Below are positions 7,053 through 15,481 of a stretch of 58,104 bases of DNA, piece after piece. Where the stretch lies: NCBI GenBank assembly GCA_964390805.1, contig CAYMKL010000028.1, positions 1 to 58,104 on the forward strand. The letters are read 5' to 3'. The position numbers and the translations under genes were made by a program. The stretch's first letter is position 1. Every line of letters starts with the position of its first letter. Origin of the DNA: CAYMKL01 sp964390805 (lineage in GTDB: Bacteria; Chloroflexota; Anaerolineae; VGOG01). The notes beneath the pieces are model-generated. The model was not told where the DNA came from and ran no database searches. It was given only the letters and a program-made list of their open reading frames with translations.

Positions 7053-8317
7053 GGATCGAGAACGTCGTATGCCCCTTCTGTGGCTGCCTCTGCGACGACA
7101 TCGTGGTCGAGGTGGAGGACAACCACATCACAGCGGCAAAGAAGGCATGTACCAACGGCCGCAGCCTGTTTCTCAACGCCCACACTGGAGCCGCGTCCCC
7201 AACAGTGGACGGCAGAGAGGTAGAGTGGCCCGAGGCCATTGACGCGGCAGCACGCATCCTGGCCGACTCGGCCAGCCCGCTCATCTACGGCCTCAGCTCC
7301 ACCGCGTCCGAGGCGCAGCGCAAAGCCATCGCCCTGGCCGACGTACTGGGCGCCTCCATTGATAGCACCTCCTCCGTGTGCCACGGCCCCACCAGCATCG
7401 GCATCCAGAACCAGGGCGAGCCCACCTGCACCCTGGGCGAGGTCAAACACCGCGCTGACCTGGTGATCTTCTGGGGCTGCAACCCGGCCGAGGCCCATAT
7501 CCGTCACTTCGCGCGCTATTCGGTGTCGGCGCGGGGAAGCCTGACCCCCCAAGGGCGCAGGGATCGTACTGTGGTGGTGGTGGACGTGCGGCCTACCCGC
7601 AGTTCTAAGAGCGCCAACATTTTCCTGCAGCCACGCCCCGGCTGCGACTACGAAGTGCTGACCGCGCTGCGCGCCCTGCTGAAGGGTGAGACAATGGACG
7701 TGACGGAGGTTGGCGGCGTGAGCGTGGCGCAACTGGTGGATCTGGTGGAGCGGATGAAGGGGTGTCGCTTTGGGGTGATCTTCTTCGGGATGGGGGTGAC
7801 GCAGACGGGAGGCAAGTACCTGAACATCACTGAACTGCTGGCTCTGGTCGCCGAGTTGAACGACTACACCCGCTTCACCACGATGGCCATGCGCGGCCAC
7901 GGCAATGTGGCTGGGGCCGACTGCACGCTGACCTGGCAGACGGGCTATCCCTTCGCCATCAACTTCGCCCGAGGCTACCCTCAGTACAACCCAGGGGAGT
8001 TCACGGCGGTGGACATGCTGGCTCGCCAGGAGGCTGACGCGGCGCTGATCATCGCTTCTGATCCAGTGGCCCACTTTCCGCGCCAGGCCGCTCAACGGCT
8101 GAGCCAGATTCCCACCATAGTCCTCGACCCTGAGGTGAATCTTACCGCGCGGGAGGCAAGGGTGGTGTTGCCCACTGCTATCTACGGGGTCAGCGCGGTG
8201 GGCACTGCCTACCGTATGGACAACGTCCCCCTGCCGCTGAAGAAGGTGGTGGATTCCCCTCAGCCCACTGACGAAGAAGTGCTGAGCGAGATCATCGCCC
8301 GCCTGGCGCCAGATTGA
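7049..8317 (+). CDS. fwdB: Formylmethanofuran dehydrogenase subunit B (catalytic)
   Basis: The 422-residue protein is the molybdopterin oxidoreductase subunit of formylmethanofuran dehydrogenase. The N-terminus has C-x2-C-x3-C (Cys8, 11, 15) and a later Cys34, the classical [4Fe-4S] ligands. SSVCHGPTSIGI contains Cys111, the position of the catalytic Cys or Sec that coordinates W/Mo. Bacterial FhcB of methylotrophs lacks these metal sites, so this copy looks redox-competent. The enzyme reduces CO2 to formate, which FwdA condenses onto methanofuran, or runs in reverse. It is translationally coupled to fwdD. The ferredoxin-type partner subunits are not in the window. Confidence 0.85.
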   Translation: MRIENVVCPFCGCLCDDIVVEVEDNHITAAKKACTNGRSLFLNAHTGAASPTVDGREVEWPEAIDAAARILADSASPLIYGLSSTASEAQRKAIALADVLGASIDSTSSVCHGPTSIGIQNQGEPTCTLGEVKHRADLVIFWGCNPAEAHIRHFARYSVSARGSLTPQGRRDRTVVVVDVRPTRSSKSANIFLQPRPGCDYEVLTALRALLKGETMDVTEVGGVSVAQLVDLVERMKGCRFGVIFFGMGVTQTGGKYLNITELLALVAELNDYTRFTTMAMRGHGNVAGADCTLTWQTGYPFAINFARGYPQYNPGEFTAVDMLARQEADAALIIASDPVAHFPRQAAQRLSQIPTIVLDPEVNLTAREARVVLPTAIYGVSAVGTAYRMDNVPLPLKKVVDSPQPTDEEVLSEIIARLAPD

Positions 8318-8408
8318 CAAAGTGGCCACTCTGAGATAAGCTACGAGCCGAGTACCTTACCAGACCGGTAACTAACCGAGAGGACAATGTGAACGAGGTG
8401 GTGAAACG

Positions 8409-10067
8409 ATGTTAGGCATCATCAACGGCGAAGTGTACGATCCCCAGAACGGGATCAACGGCGAAGTGCGCGACATCTGGATTGAGGATGGCAAGATTGT
8501 CTCTGCTCCAGGGCGGAAAGATGAAGGCGAGGATTCATCCTTCATCCCTCATCCTTCATCTTTCATTGACGCCGCTGGCCTGGTGGTCATGCCCGGCGGC
8601 GTAGACATCCACAGCCACATCGTGGGGGCCAAGGTGAACGCAGGCCGCAAGTTCCGCCCAGAAGACCACCGCGACCACGTGCGCACGCGAACGGCGCTCA
8701 CCCGCTCAGGATCGGGCTACACCGTGCCCAGCACCTTCATGACCGGCTACGGCTACGCGGAGATGGGCTACACCACGGTGATGGAGGCAGCCACCGCGCC
8801 CCTGGTGGCTCGCCACACCCACGAGGAACTGGAGGACACCCCCATGGTGGACAAGGGCGCCTACATCACCATGGGCAACAACCACTTCATCATGAAGTGC
8901 ATCCACGACGGACAGGGGGAGAAAGCACGCGACTACGTAGCCTGGCTGCTGGGGGCGACCAAGGGCTATGCCATCAAAATCGTCAACCCCGGCGGAGTGG
9001 AGAACTGGAAGTGGGGGCGGAACGTGGGTGAACTGGACGACGAGGTCATCGGCTTTGGCGTCACCCCGCGCCAGATCGTCGCAACCCTGGCCTGGATCAA
9101 CGACGAACTGGGGTTGCCCCACGTGCCCCACATCCACTGCATCAACCTGGGGCGCACTGGCAACGCCCGCACGACAGTGGAGACCATCGAGGCCCTCGAA
9201 GGGCGCCGGGCCCACTTCTGCCACCTGCAATTCCTCAGTTACGGAGGGGAGCCGGGCAAGGGTATCCGCTCCGGAGCGGCGGAGCTAGCCCGCGCGGTCA
9301 ACGAGCACCCCAACGTCACGGTGGACGTCGGCCAGGTGATTTTTGGAGAGGCCACCACCATGACCTCCGACGGCCCGCTGGAGTACCGCCTGCACAAACT
9401 GAGTGGCAACAAGTGGCTCAACGACGACGTGGAGGGGGAGACCGGCGGTGGTGTGGTGCCCATGCAATACAAGCGCAGCAACCTGGTCAACGCCATCCAG
9501 TGGCTCATTGGCCTGGAGCTCTTCCTGCTGATTGATGACCCCTGGCGGGTCTTCCTGACCACCGATCATCCGAACGCGGGACCGTTCTTCTGCTACCCGC
9601 AGGTCATCAAGCTGCTCATGGATCGCGATTATCGAGCCGAGATGTTGGAGGGTGTTAACCGCCGTGCGCGGAGGAGCGCACTGCTCCCCGAGCTCGACCG
9701 CGAGTACTCCCTGTACGAGATTGCCATCATCAGCCGTGCGGGGACCGCTCATGCCCTGGGCCTCAGGAACAAGGGACACCTGGGCGTGGGCGCGGATGCC
9801 GACGTCACCATCTATCGCAAGCTGGACGACAAGGAAGCGATGTTCGCCAAGCCCTACCTGGTGCTCAAGGACGGCCAGGTGGTGGTTCGCGACGGCCAGA
9901 TCGTGCGGGAGCACCAGGGCCGGACGCTGTACGTCGCCCCGCCCTACGATTCGGAGATTGAGAGGGACCTCCGTGCACATTTTGAGGAGTGCTATACCAT
10001 CTCATTTGACAACTACCCGGTCGCGCCGGAATACCTATCTCGAAGCGAGGTGATCCCATGCGCATAA
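8409..10067 (+). CDS. fwdA: Formylmethanofuran dehydrogenase subunit A (amidohydrolase)
   Basis: The 552-residue metal-dependent amidohydrolase interconverts formate plus methanofuran and formylmethanofuran. Expected ligands are visible: HxH in VDIHSH (His68, His70), a Lys that is carboxylated in the family (AIKIVNPGG, Lys190), PHIHCINLG (His241/243), HFCHLQ (His272) and TTDHPNAGPF (Asp386). GAGGTGGTGA precedes the ATG. A low-complexity repeat near residues 41-54 (DSSFIPHPSSF) is inserted in a surface strand before the active-site domain. It overlaps ftr by 10 bp. Confidence 0.88.
   Translation: MLGIINGEVYDPQNGINGEVRDIWIEDGKIVSAPGRKDEGEDSSFIPHPSSFIDAAGLVVMPGGVDIHSHIVGAKVNAGRKFRPEDHRDHVRTRTALTRSGSGYTVPSTFMTGYGYAEMGYTTVMEAATAPLVARHTHEELEDTPMVDKGAYITMGNNHFIMKCIHDGQGEKARDYVAWLLGATKGYAIKIVNPGGVENWKWGRNVGELDDEVIGFGVTPRQIVATLAWINDELGLPHVPHIHCINLGRTGNARTTVETIEALEGRRAHFCHLQFLSYGGEPGKGIRSGAAELARAVNEHPNVTVDVGQVIFGEATTMTSDGPLEYRLHKLSGNKWLNDDVEGETGGGVVPMQYKRSNLVNAIQWLIGLELFLLIDDPWRVFLTTDHPNAGPFFCYPQVIKLLMDRDYRAEMLEGVNRRARRSALLPELDREYSLYEIAIISRAGTAHALGLRNKGHLGVGADADVTIYRKLDDKEAMFAKPYLVLKDGQVVVRDGQIVREHQGRTLYVAPPYDSEIERDLRAHFEECYTISFDNYPVAPEYLSRSEVIPCA
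8526..8566. repeat. In-frame TTCATCC low-complexity repeat in fwdA
   Basis: Tandem TTCATCC/CTCATCC units encode SSFIPHPSSF between residues 43 and 52 of FwdA. It interrupts a region where the family normally has a short turn, and the frame is kept. Confidence 0.65.
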
Positions 10068-10948
10068 ATGGAGTCGAGATCGAGGACACGTTCGCTGAAG
10101 CTTTCAAAATGCGGGCCGCAAGGGTGATCATCACCGCCGTCAACGAGCGTTGGGCACTGACGGCGGCCCAGGTGGCCACGGGCTTCGCCACCTCCGTCAT
10201 CGCCTGCGGCTGCGAGGCGGGCATCGAAGAGGTGATTCCGGCGGACGAGACCCCCGACGGTCGCCCAGGCGTCAGCATCCTGGTCTTCACCATGGGTTCC
10301 AAAGGGATGGAAGACCAACTGATGCGCAGGGTAGGCCAGTGCATCATGACCTGTCCCTCCACCGCCTGCTTCAACGGCCTGGCGGGTGATAAGAAACTGA
10401 AAGTCGGCGGGACGCTCCGCTACTTCGGCGATGGCTTCCAGATCAGCAAGCTCCTCGGCGGGAGGAGATTCTGGCGGATACCGGTGATGGAGGGGGAGTT
10501 CCTGGTCGAGGAGAGCTTTGGCGTCGTGAAAGCCATCGGTGGGGGGAATTTTCTCATCCTGGGCGAGAGTCTCGATGTCACCCTAGAGGCGTCGGAGAGA
10601 GCGGTGGAGGCAATGGAGAAGGTGAGAGGAGTGGTGATGCCCTTCCCTGGCGGCATCGTCCGTAGTGGGAGCAAGACCACGTCGCAGTACAAGTTCCTGC
10701 GCGCCTCGACCAACACCGCCTACTGTCCCACCATCCGCCGCCAGACCGAATCCGCGCTGCCGGAGGGCGTCAACTCCGTGCTGGAGATCGTGATTGACGG
10801 CCTGTACGAGTCATCTATACGGCAGGCCATGCAGGTCGGTATCCGAGCCGCCTGCATCCCCGGCATCGTGCGCATCTCTGCCGGCAACTACGGCGGCACG
10901 CTGGGTCAGTTTCACTTCCATTTGCGCCAGATAATGGGGGGAGCTTAG
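10058..10948 (+). CDS. ftr: Formylmethanofuran:H4MPT formyltransferase
   Basis: The 296-residue protein is Ftr (called FhcD in bacteria), which transfers the formyl group between methanofuran and H4MPT. The MRINGVEIEDTFAEAF start, TGFATSVIACGCEAGIE, and CMTCPSTACFNGL-like segment are diagnostic. Length is normal for the family. A GAGGTGAT box sits inside the end of fwdA, so the two are translationally coupled. In the archaeal enzyme it is a soluble tetramer. Next in the cluster should be fwdC and mch, but a small toxin-antitoxin-like pair intervenes. Confidence 0.9.
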   Translation: MRINGVEIEDTFAEAFKMRAARVIITAVNERWALTAAQVATGFATSVIACGCEAGIEEVIPADETPDGRPGVSILVFTMGSKGMEDQLMRRVGQCIMTCPSTACFNGLAGDKKLKVGGTLRYFGDGFQISKLLGGRRFWRIPVMEGEFLVEESFGVVKAIGGGNFLILGESLDVTLEASERAVEAMEKVRGVVMPFPGGIVRSGSKTTSQYKFLRASTNTAYCPTIRRQTESALPEGVNSVLEIVIDGLYESSIRQAMQVGIRAACIPGIVRISAGNYGGTLGQFHFHLRQIMGGA

Positions 10949-11113
10949 ACGATTCGGCGAATGGACAATGCGCTCTGCTGCGAGATGGTTTCCGAATGAA
11001 ACTTCACAGAGGGTCATTGGGCAGAGAGAATTCCGTATAGTCAGTAATTGGGCGGCGCAACTCGCTTCGGAGATTCTATTCACGAGACCACCCTATGCCG
11101 GTAGGAGAGAATA

Positions 11114-11284
11114 ATGAACAAATGGCTAGCTGCGGTGATATGCAGGCTGTTTTCTCATACCTGGACCAAGTGGGAACTAGCTGAGTTCCCATCCGTTAGG
11201 GAACACATAGCGAGAACAGGGCACGCAGCAAACTTGCACAAACCGCAAACCTTCGCCTGCGGCCATACTAGACGCACGGCGTAA
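11114..11284 (+). CDS. Small protein with a CRLFxHxW motif, unknown
   Basis: A 56-codon ORF starts MNKWLAAVICRLFSHTWTKW behind AGGAGAG. The CRLFxHxW pattern recalls small zinc-ribbon-like proteins of phages and bacteria, but the expected downstream CxxC is reduced to a single CGH. It sits in the roughly 400-bp gap between ftr and the DUF2283 pair. The rest of that gap shows nothing I can name. Confidence 0.3.
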   Translation: MNKWLAAVICRLFSHTWTKWELAEFPSVREHIARTGHAANLHKPQTFACGHTRRTA

Positions 11285-11346
11285 GGCTTCAGCAACGAAC
11301 ACCTCTATTGACCATTGTGATTTGTGTGGCGGGGGAAGGGGACAGA

Positions 11347-11586
11347 GTGAAAACGACGCGCTATTTTGAGGAACAGGTGTTGCGGAAGCGTCCCTATATT
11401 CGGCGCGAATGGTGCCAGCGAGCATTGCGTGAGCCTGTGCGTCGCGAAGTCCAGCCCGATGGACGAATTCGTTATTGGGTTTTTGTCTCCGAGCTTGGAA
11501 AATACCTGCGAGTGGTTACCCTGGAAGATGGCAAGACCGTGCATAATGCTTTCCCTGATCGTGATTTTGAGGAGGTGGGGTCATGA
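11347..11586 (+). CDS. Small hypothetical protein paired with DUF2283 (toxin-like)
   Basis: The 79-residue basic protein (KTTRYFEEQVLRKRPYI, then RYWVFVSELGKYLRVV) resembles small proteins commonly encoded just before DUF2283 genes in Chloroflexota and Cyanobacteria. Its fold recalls a compact beta-rich toxin of the RelE/DUF4258 type. I chose the GTG at 11347 because GGGGAAGGGGACA lies just upstream; an ATG at 11308 is the alternative. It overlaps the DUF2283 gene by 4 bp. A type II toxin-antitoxin function is inferred from pairing only. Confidence 0.5.
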   Translation: MKTTRYFEEQVLRKRPYIRREWCQRALREPVRREVQPDGRIRYWVFVSELGKYLRVVTLEDGKTVHNAFPDRDFEEVGS

Positions 11587-11810
11587 AGTTCCACTATTAT
11601 CCTGAAACCGATTCGCTTTATATTGACCTCTCAGAAAAGACAAGCGCGGAATCACGCGAGATTGCACCAGGGGTGGTGTTAGATTTCGACGCCGAGGGAA
11701 ATTTGGCGGGCATTGACATTGACCATGCCAGCAAGATCATCACCCTATCAAGGTTGGAGGTCAAGGCGTTGCCTATCACCACCCTTTCACTCGAAGGAGC
11801 CAAAGTTTAA
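11583..11810 (+). CDS. DUF2283 domain protein (putative antitoxin)
   Basis: The 75-residue protein reads MKFHYYPETDSLYIDLSEK, then APGVVLDFDAEGNLAGIDID, the DUF2283 signature. It overlaps the preceding toxin-like gene by 4 bp (ATGA). The pair lies between ftr and fwdC and so splits the formylmethanofuran gene set. DUF2283 proteins are usually taken as the antitoxin partner of DUF4258-type proteins; this has not been shown here. Confidence 0.65.
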   Translation: MKFHYYPETDSLYIDLSEKTSAESREIAPGVVLDFDAEGNLAGIDIDHASKIITLSRLEVKALPITTLSLEGAKV

Positions 11811-11849
11811 TGGCCCGAAAGTTGGTCCCAAAGAAGGAGGTGTGTAGCA

Positions 11850-12719
11850 TTGGGTTGCATAGCGTGCGCTGGATATGTCATGGGGATGGCAGATGAGACG
11901 AACGCAGTGACCTTGCGCCTGAAAGAAGCGACTACCATCCCCATCGAGGCCGATAGCATCTGCCCCGACAATTTCGTCGGCCGCAGCCAGGCGGAGATCG
12001 AGGCGCTGCCCGCCTTCTACGGCCGGAGGAAGGTGACCCTGGGCGACCTGTTCACCGTGGAAGGCGAGGAATCGGATCAAATCATCGTCGAGGGCGACCT
12101 GCGCCACGTGAAGAAAATCGGACAGCGGATGACGCGGGGGTTCATCACCGTGCGGGGCGACGTGGGCCTGCACCTGGGCGCGTACATGCGCGGCGGAGAG
12201 ATCGTGGTGGAGGGCAATGCCGGGGACTGGGCCGGCGCACACATACAGGGCGGTCGCTTATGGATCAGAGGGAACGCGGGCCACCTGCTCGGCGCGGCCT
12301 ACCGGGGCGAGAAGCGGGGGATGAACCGGGGGGTGATCGTCGTCGAGGGCGATGCTGGCCAGGAGGTAGGGGCGCAGATGCGCCGAGGGTTGATCGTGGT
12401 CCTGGGCGACGTGGGCGACTTCGCCGGCGCGAAGATGATCGCTGGCTCCATCATCGTCTCCGGTCGTCTCGGCGCGCGGGCCGGGGCGGGGATGAAACGC
12501 GGGACCATCGTGGCGTTGGCTGACCACGAGGAGATGCTGCCCACTTTCCACTACGACTGCCGCTTCCAACCCACGTTCCTGCGCTACTACCTGCTGCAAC
12601 TGCAGGCGTGGGGGATGTCTATCGGTGATGAGTATTTTGAGGGCTTCTATCGCCGCTACAACGGCGACGTGACCGCTTTAGGTAAGGGGGAGATACTGAT
12701 TTATGATCAGCGTGAATGA
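11850..12719 (+). CDS. fwdC: Formylmethanofuran dehydrogenase subunit C
   Basis: The 289-residue protein has the repetitive right-handed beta-helix of FwdC/FhcC (related to the GXGXG domain of glutamate synthase): RGFITVRGDVGLHLGAYMRGG, then repeats of VVEGNAGDWAGAHIQGG type. I chose TTG at 11850 because AAGGAGG lies 9 nt upstream; an internal ATG at 11880 would shorten the N-terminus. It overlaps mch by 17 bp. FwdC bridges FwdA and FwdB in the complex. Its separation from fwdDBA-ftr by about 900 bp is unusual and reflects the inserted small genes. Confidence 0.85.
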   Translation: MGCIACAGYVMGMADETNAVTLRLKEATTIPIEADSICPDNFVGRSQAEIEALPAFYGRRKVTLGDLFTVEGEESDQIIVEGDLRHVKKIGQRMTRGFITVRGDVGLHLGAYMRGGEIVVEGNAGDWAGAHIQGGRLWIRGNAGHLLGAAYRGEKRGMNRGVIVVEGDAGQEVGAQMRRGLIVVLGDVGDFAGAKMIAGSIIVSGRLGARAGAGMKRGTIVALADHEEMLPTFHYDCRFQPTFLRYYLLQLQAWGMSIGDEYFEGFYRRYNGDVTALGKGEILIYDQRE

Positions 12720-13725
12720 ACGAGCAAGCGTCATCTTGCGGCAGATGACGGCCCAGGCCGAGGTGCTGGGTGTGGCAGCGCACACTTTGCCCAACGGCGC
12801 CACGGTGATTGACGCCGGCGTGAAAGTGCCGGGGAGTTTCGCGGCAGGCAAGCTGTTCGCCGAGGCCTGTCTGGGTGGACTGGGCGAGGTGGGGTTCACC
12901 CGCCTGTCCTTCCCCTCCCCCCCAGAGCCTGCCCTGAGCCTTGCCCTGAGCACAGCCGAAGGGAAGGTCGAAGGGTTGGGGGGGATTGAGGGGGAGCTCT
13001 GGCTGCCGGGGGTGAGCGTGCGGGTCGAGCATCCGGCCATCGCCTGTATGGCTGCCCAGTACGCGGGGTGGGCCGTCAAGCGGGGCAAGTTCTTCGCCAT
13101 GGGCTCCGGCCCGGCGCGGGCTCTCTATGCACGCGAGGAGCTATTCGAACACCTGAGCTACCGCGATCACTCCGAGGTGGCCGCGCTGCTGCTGGAGGGC
13201 CGCAAGCTGCCGAATGAGGAGGTGGCCGAATACGTGGCCGGCAAGTGCGGGGTGGACGCGGCTAATCTGATGCTGGCCATCGCCCCCACCGCCAGCCTGG
13301 TGGGGTCGGTGCAGGTCGCGGCGCGGGTGGTGGAGACCGGCCTGCACAAGATGACTGAGCTGGGCTTTGACGTGGAGCAGGTTGTGGCCGGCTTCGGCAC
13401 CTGCCCCTTGGCCCCGGTGGCCTCGGACGACCTGAAGGCCATCGGACTGACCAACGACGGCGTGCTCTACGGCGGCCAGGCCTACTACGCTGTCCAGACC
13501 GCCGACGAGGCCCTAGAAGCGATCATAGAACAAATCCCTTCGTCGGCCTCCAGAGATTACGGCAGGCCATTCTACGAGATCTTCCAACAGTATGAGGGAG
13601 ATTTCTACCAGATTGATCCGCTCCTCTTCAGCCCGGCGGAGGTCATCATCAACAACCTGACCAGCGGAAAGACCTATCGAGCAGGAAGTCCCAATCTGGA
13701 GGTGCTGCGGAGGCTTCTGGAGTGA
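12703..13725 (+). CDS. mch: Methenyl-H4MPT cyclohydrolase
   Basis: The 340-residue product is Mch, which hydrates methenyl-H4MPT to N5-formyl-H4MPT. ISVNERASVILRQM at the start, SGPARALYAREELFE, IAPTASLVGSVQVAARVVET and FGTCPLAPVASDDLKAIG are family signatures. A palindromic repeat encoding PEPALSLALSTAEGKVEGLG (about residues 73-92) is inserted in frame, making the protein about 20 residues longer than usual. Whether the insert disturbs a trimer contact cannot be judged here. The gene overlaps fwdC upstream and a RimK-like ligase downstream. Confidence 0.88.
   Translation: MISVNERASVILRQMTAQAEVLGVAAHTLPNGATVIDAGVKVPGSFAAGKLFAEACLGGLGEVGFTRLSFPSPPEPALSLALSTAEGKVEGLGGIEGELWLPGVSVRVEHPAIACMAAQYAGWAVKRGKFFAMGSGPARALYAREELFEHLSYRDHSEVAALLLEGRKLPNEEVAEYVAGKCGVDAANLMLAIAPTASLVGSVQVAARVVETGLHKMTELGFDVEQVVAGFGTCPLAPVASDDLKAIGLTNDGVLYGGQAYYAVQTADEALEAIIEQIPSSASRDYGRPFYEIFQQYEGDFYQIDPLLFSPAEVIINNLTSGKTYRAGSPNLEVLRRLLE
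12914..12984. repeat. In-frame compound palindromic repeat in mch
   Basis: TCCCCCCCAGAGCCTGCCCT leads into a doubled CCTGAGC unit and then GTCGAAGGGTTGGGGG. It combines the GACAAGCTCAGG and C-tract repeat types and adds about 20 residues to Mch. Confidence 0.7.
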
Positions 13726-14606
13726 GAATCGGGATCCTGGGCTCCAGAAGGGGTTGGCACGTGCAGGCCCTGCGAAGGGCCCTTGAGGAGAGGGGCATCC
13801 CGGTAGAGTGCTTCCCCATCACCCGTCTCGTGGCCAGGATTTTCGAAAAGCCCCGCGTCCGCATCGAAGACCAAGTGTTGGAAAACTACGATGCCATCAT
13901 CGTGCGGAGCATCCCTGCTGGCTCGCTGGAGCAGATCATCTTCAGAGTAGATGTGCTGCACCGCCTGGAGAACCTGGGCGTCAAGGTGGTGAACTCCGCC
14001 AGGACCATTGAGAGGACGGTTGACAAGTACTATACCTCGGCCCTTTTGGAAGATGCCGGCATCCCCACGCCTCGCACAGTGGTAACGGAGCGCTTCGACG
14101 AGGCGATGGAAGCTTTCAAGGAGTTGGGCGATGCAGTGGTGAAGCCTCTCTTTGGCTCCGAGGGGCGAGGGATGGTGAGGGTTTGCGACGAAGATGCGGC
14201 CTACAGGGTCTTCAGGGCCCTGGAATTAGGCCGCTATATTTTTTATCTCCAGGAATTCATCCCCCACGCCAATCGGGACATCAGGGCTTTCGTCATCGGG
14301 GACGAAGTGATCGCCGCCATGGTACGCCAGGCCGACACCTGGAAAACCAACGTAGCCAAGGGAGCGCGAGTGGAGCCCCTGGAGCTGAGCGAAGAAGCCG
14401 CAGAGCTCATAAGAGAAATGAGCCTGAGAGCCGCTGCCGTCCTTGAGACCGAGTACGCCGGGGTAGACATTCTCAAGGCGGAGGGCGGCGGATACTACGT
14501 GACCGAGGTGAACGGCATCCCTGGCTGGAAGGGGTTGCAGAAGACAACCGACGTGGACATCGCCGGAAGGATCGTTGAGCACGTGGTAAAGCTCGTTGGT
14601 GATTAG
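13722..14606 (+). CDS. RimK/MptN-like ATP-grasp ligase
   Basis: The 294-residue RimK-type ATP-grasp enzyme has the phosphate-loop VVKPLFGSEGRGMVRV (about residues 138-153), FIPHANRDIRAFVIGDEV, and the terminal Mg-binding YVTEVNGIPGWKGL. In archaea MptN adds glutamate to H4MPT to give tetrahydrosarcinapterin, and methylotroph C1 islands carry a similar gene. A role in side-chain glutamylation of H4MPT or of a methanofuran-like cofactor is likely. It overlaps mch by 4 bp (GTGA), so it is in the same operon. Other RimK substrates (ribosomal S6, F420) remain possible. Confidence 0.7.
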   Translation: MRIGILGSRRGWHVQALRRALEERGIPVECFPITRLVARIFEKPRVRIEDQVLENYDAIIVRSIPAGSLEQIIFRVDVLHRLENLGVKVVNSARTIERTVDKYYTSALLEDAGIPTPRTVVTERFDEAMEAFKELGDAVVKPLFGSEGRGMVRVCDEDAAYRVFRALELGRYIFYLQEFIPHANRDIRAFVIGDEVIAAMVRQADTWKTNVAKGARVEPLELSEEAAELIREMSLRAAAVLETEYAGVDILKAEGGGYYVTEVNGIPGWKGLQKTTDVDIAGRIVEHVVKLVGD

Positions 14607-14614
14607 AGGTGGTG

Positions 14615-15481
14615 ATGCGATACCTGGAAGCCGATGAAGTCGTGTGGGCTGCTCAAATGGCGTGCATCTGGGAAGCCAGCGCCGACAAGCCGGGGAACGT
14701 GACCCGCTATAGAGACTTCGCGGATCTCAAGTTCGAGGATTTGCTCATCAGTGCGATGGCCATCGGCCCTGCCCTCAGGGATGCGAGAAGGGTATCGGTG
14801 GGAGAAACTATCCTGAGGGCAATGAGGGACACCCAGAGGTTCGTCCCCTCCAACACAAACCTGGGCATCGTGCTTCTCTTTGCCCCCCTGGCGAAGGCAT
14901 ACGGTCCCGGCAACTTGAGGGAAAGGCTGGGCAAGGTACTGGCCTCGCTCACGGTGGACGATGCCCGCCAGGTCTACGGAGCGATAAGGCTCGCCAGGCC
15001 CGGCGGGATGGGGAAGATAGGGAAATACGACATCACCGAGGAGGAGGTTGACGTCACCCTCAGGGAGGCCATGGGGTTGGCAAGGGACAGGGACTCTATC
15101 GCCAGCGAGTACGTTACCGATTACAAGATAACCTTCGAACTTGGATATCCCACCCTGATGAAGTACTGGGAGCAATCCCGCAACCTGATGGATTCCATCG
15201 TCCAGACCTTCCTCACCATCCTATCTGAGGTGCCCGACACCCACATCGGCAGGAAGAACAGCCCCGCCGTGGCCCAGGAGGTCTCGCGGAGGGCAAGGAT
15301 GGCATTGGAACTGGGAGGGGTCTTCTCGGAGCGGGGGAGAGAGGCGGTAACAGAGCTCGACCTTTACCTTAGGGAGGAGGGCCACCGCCTGAACCCCGGC
15401 ACAACCGCCGATTTCACGGCCTCCTCGATATTCGTGGCTCTCCTGGAGAGCGGTCTCTATGGGATATTTGAAACACCATGA
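14615..15481 (+). CDS. CitG/MdcB-like triphosphoribosyl-dephospho-CoA synthase family protein
   Basis: The 288-residue protein contains ASADKPGNVTRYRDF, FVPSNTNLGIVLLFAPLAKA and RKNSPAVAQEVSRRA, typical of the CitG/MdcB fold that transfers ribosyl triphosphate chemistry onto dephospho-CoA. No citrate or malonate decarboxylase genes are near, so a role in the H4MPT or methanofuran pathway is more likely; CitG-like genes also occur in methylotroph C1 clusters. I chose the ATG at 14615 because AGAGGTGG lies upstream; two GTG codons precede it. It overlaps the next gene by 4 bp. Confidence 0.65.
   Translation: MRYLEADEVVWAAQMACIWEASADKPGNVTRYRDFADLKFEDLLISAMAIGPALRDARRVSVGETILRAMRDTQRFVPSNTNLGIVLLFAPLAKAYGPGNLRERLGKVLASLTVDDARQVYGAIRLARPGGMGKIGKYDITEEEVDVTLREAMGLARDRDSIASEYVTDYKITFELGYPTLMKYWEQSRNLMDSIVQTFLTILSEVPDTHIGRKNSPAVAQEVSRRARMALELGGVFSERGREAVTELDLYLREEGHRLNPGTTADFTASSIFVALLESGLYGIFETP

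Noticed and set aside
6668..8329. Long minus-strand frame (553 codons) opposite fwdD and fwdB
   Set aside because: It mirrors the GC-rich codon pattern of fwdD/fwdB, has His/Gly-rich composition and no recognisable domain.
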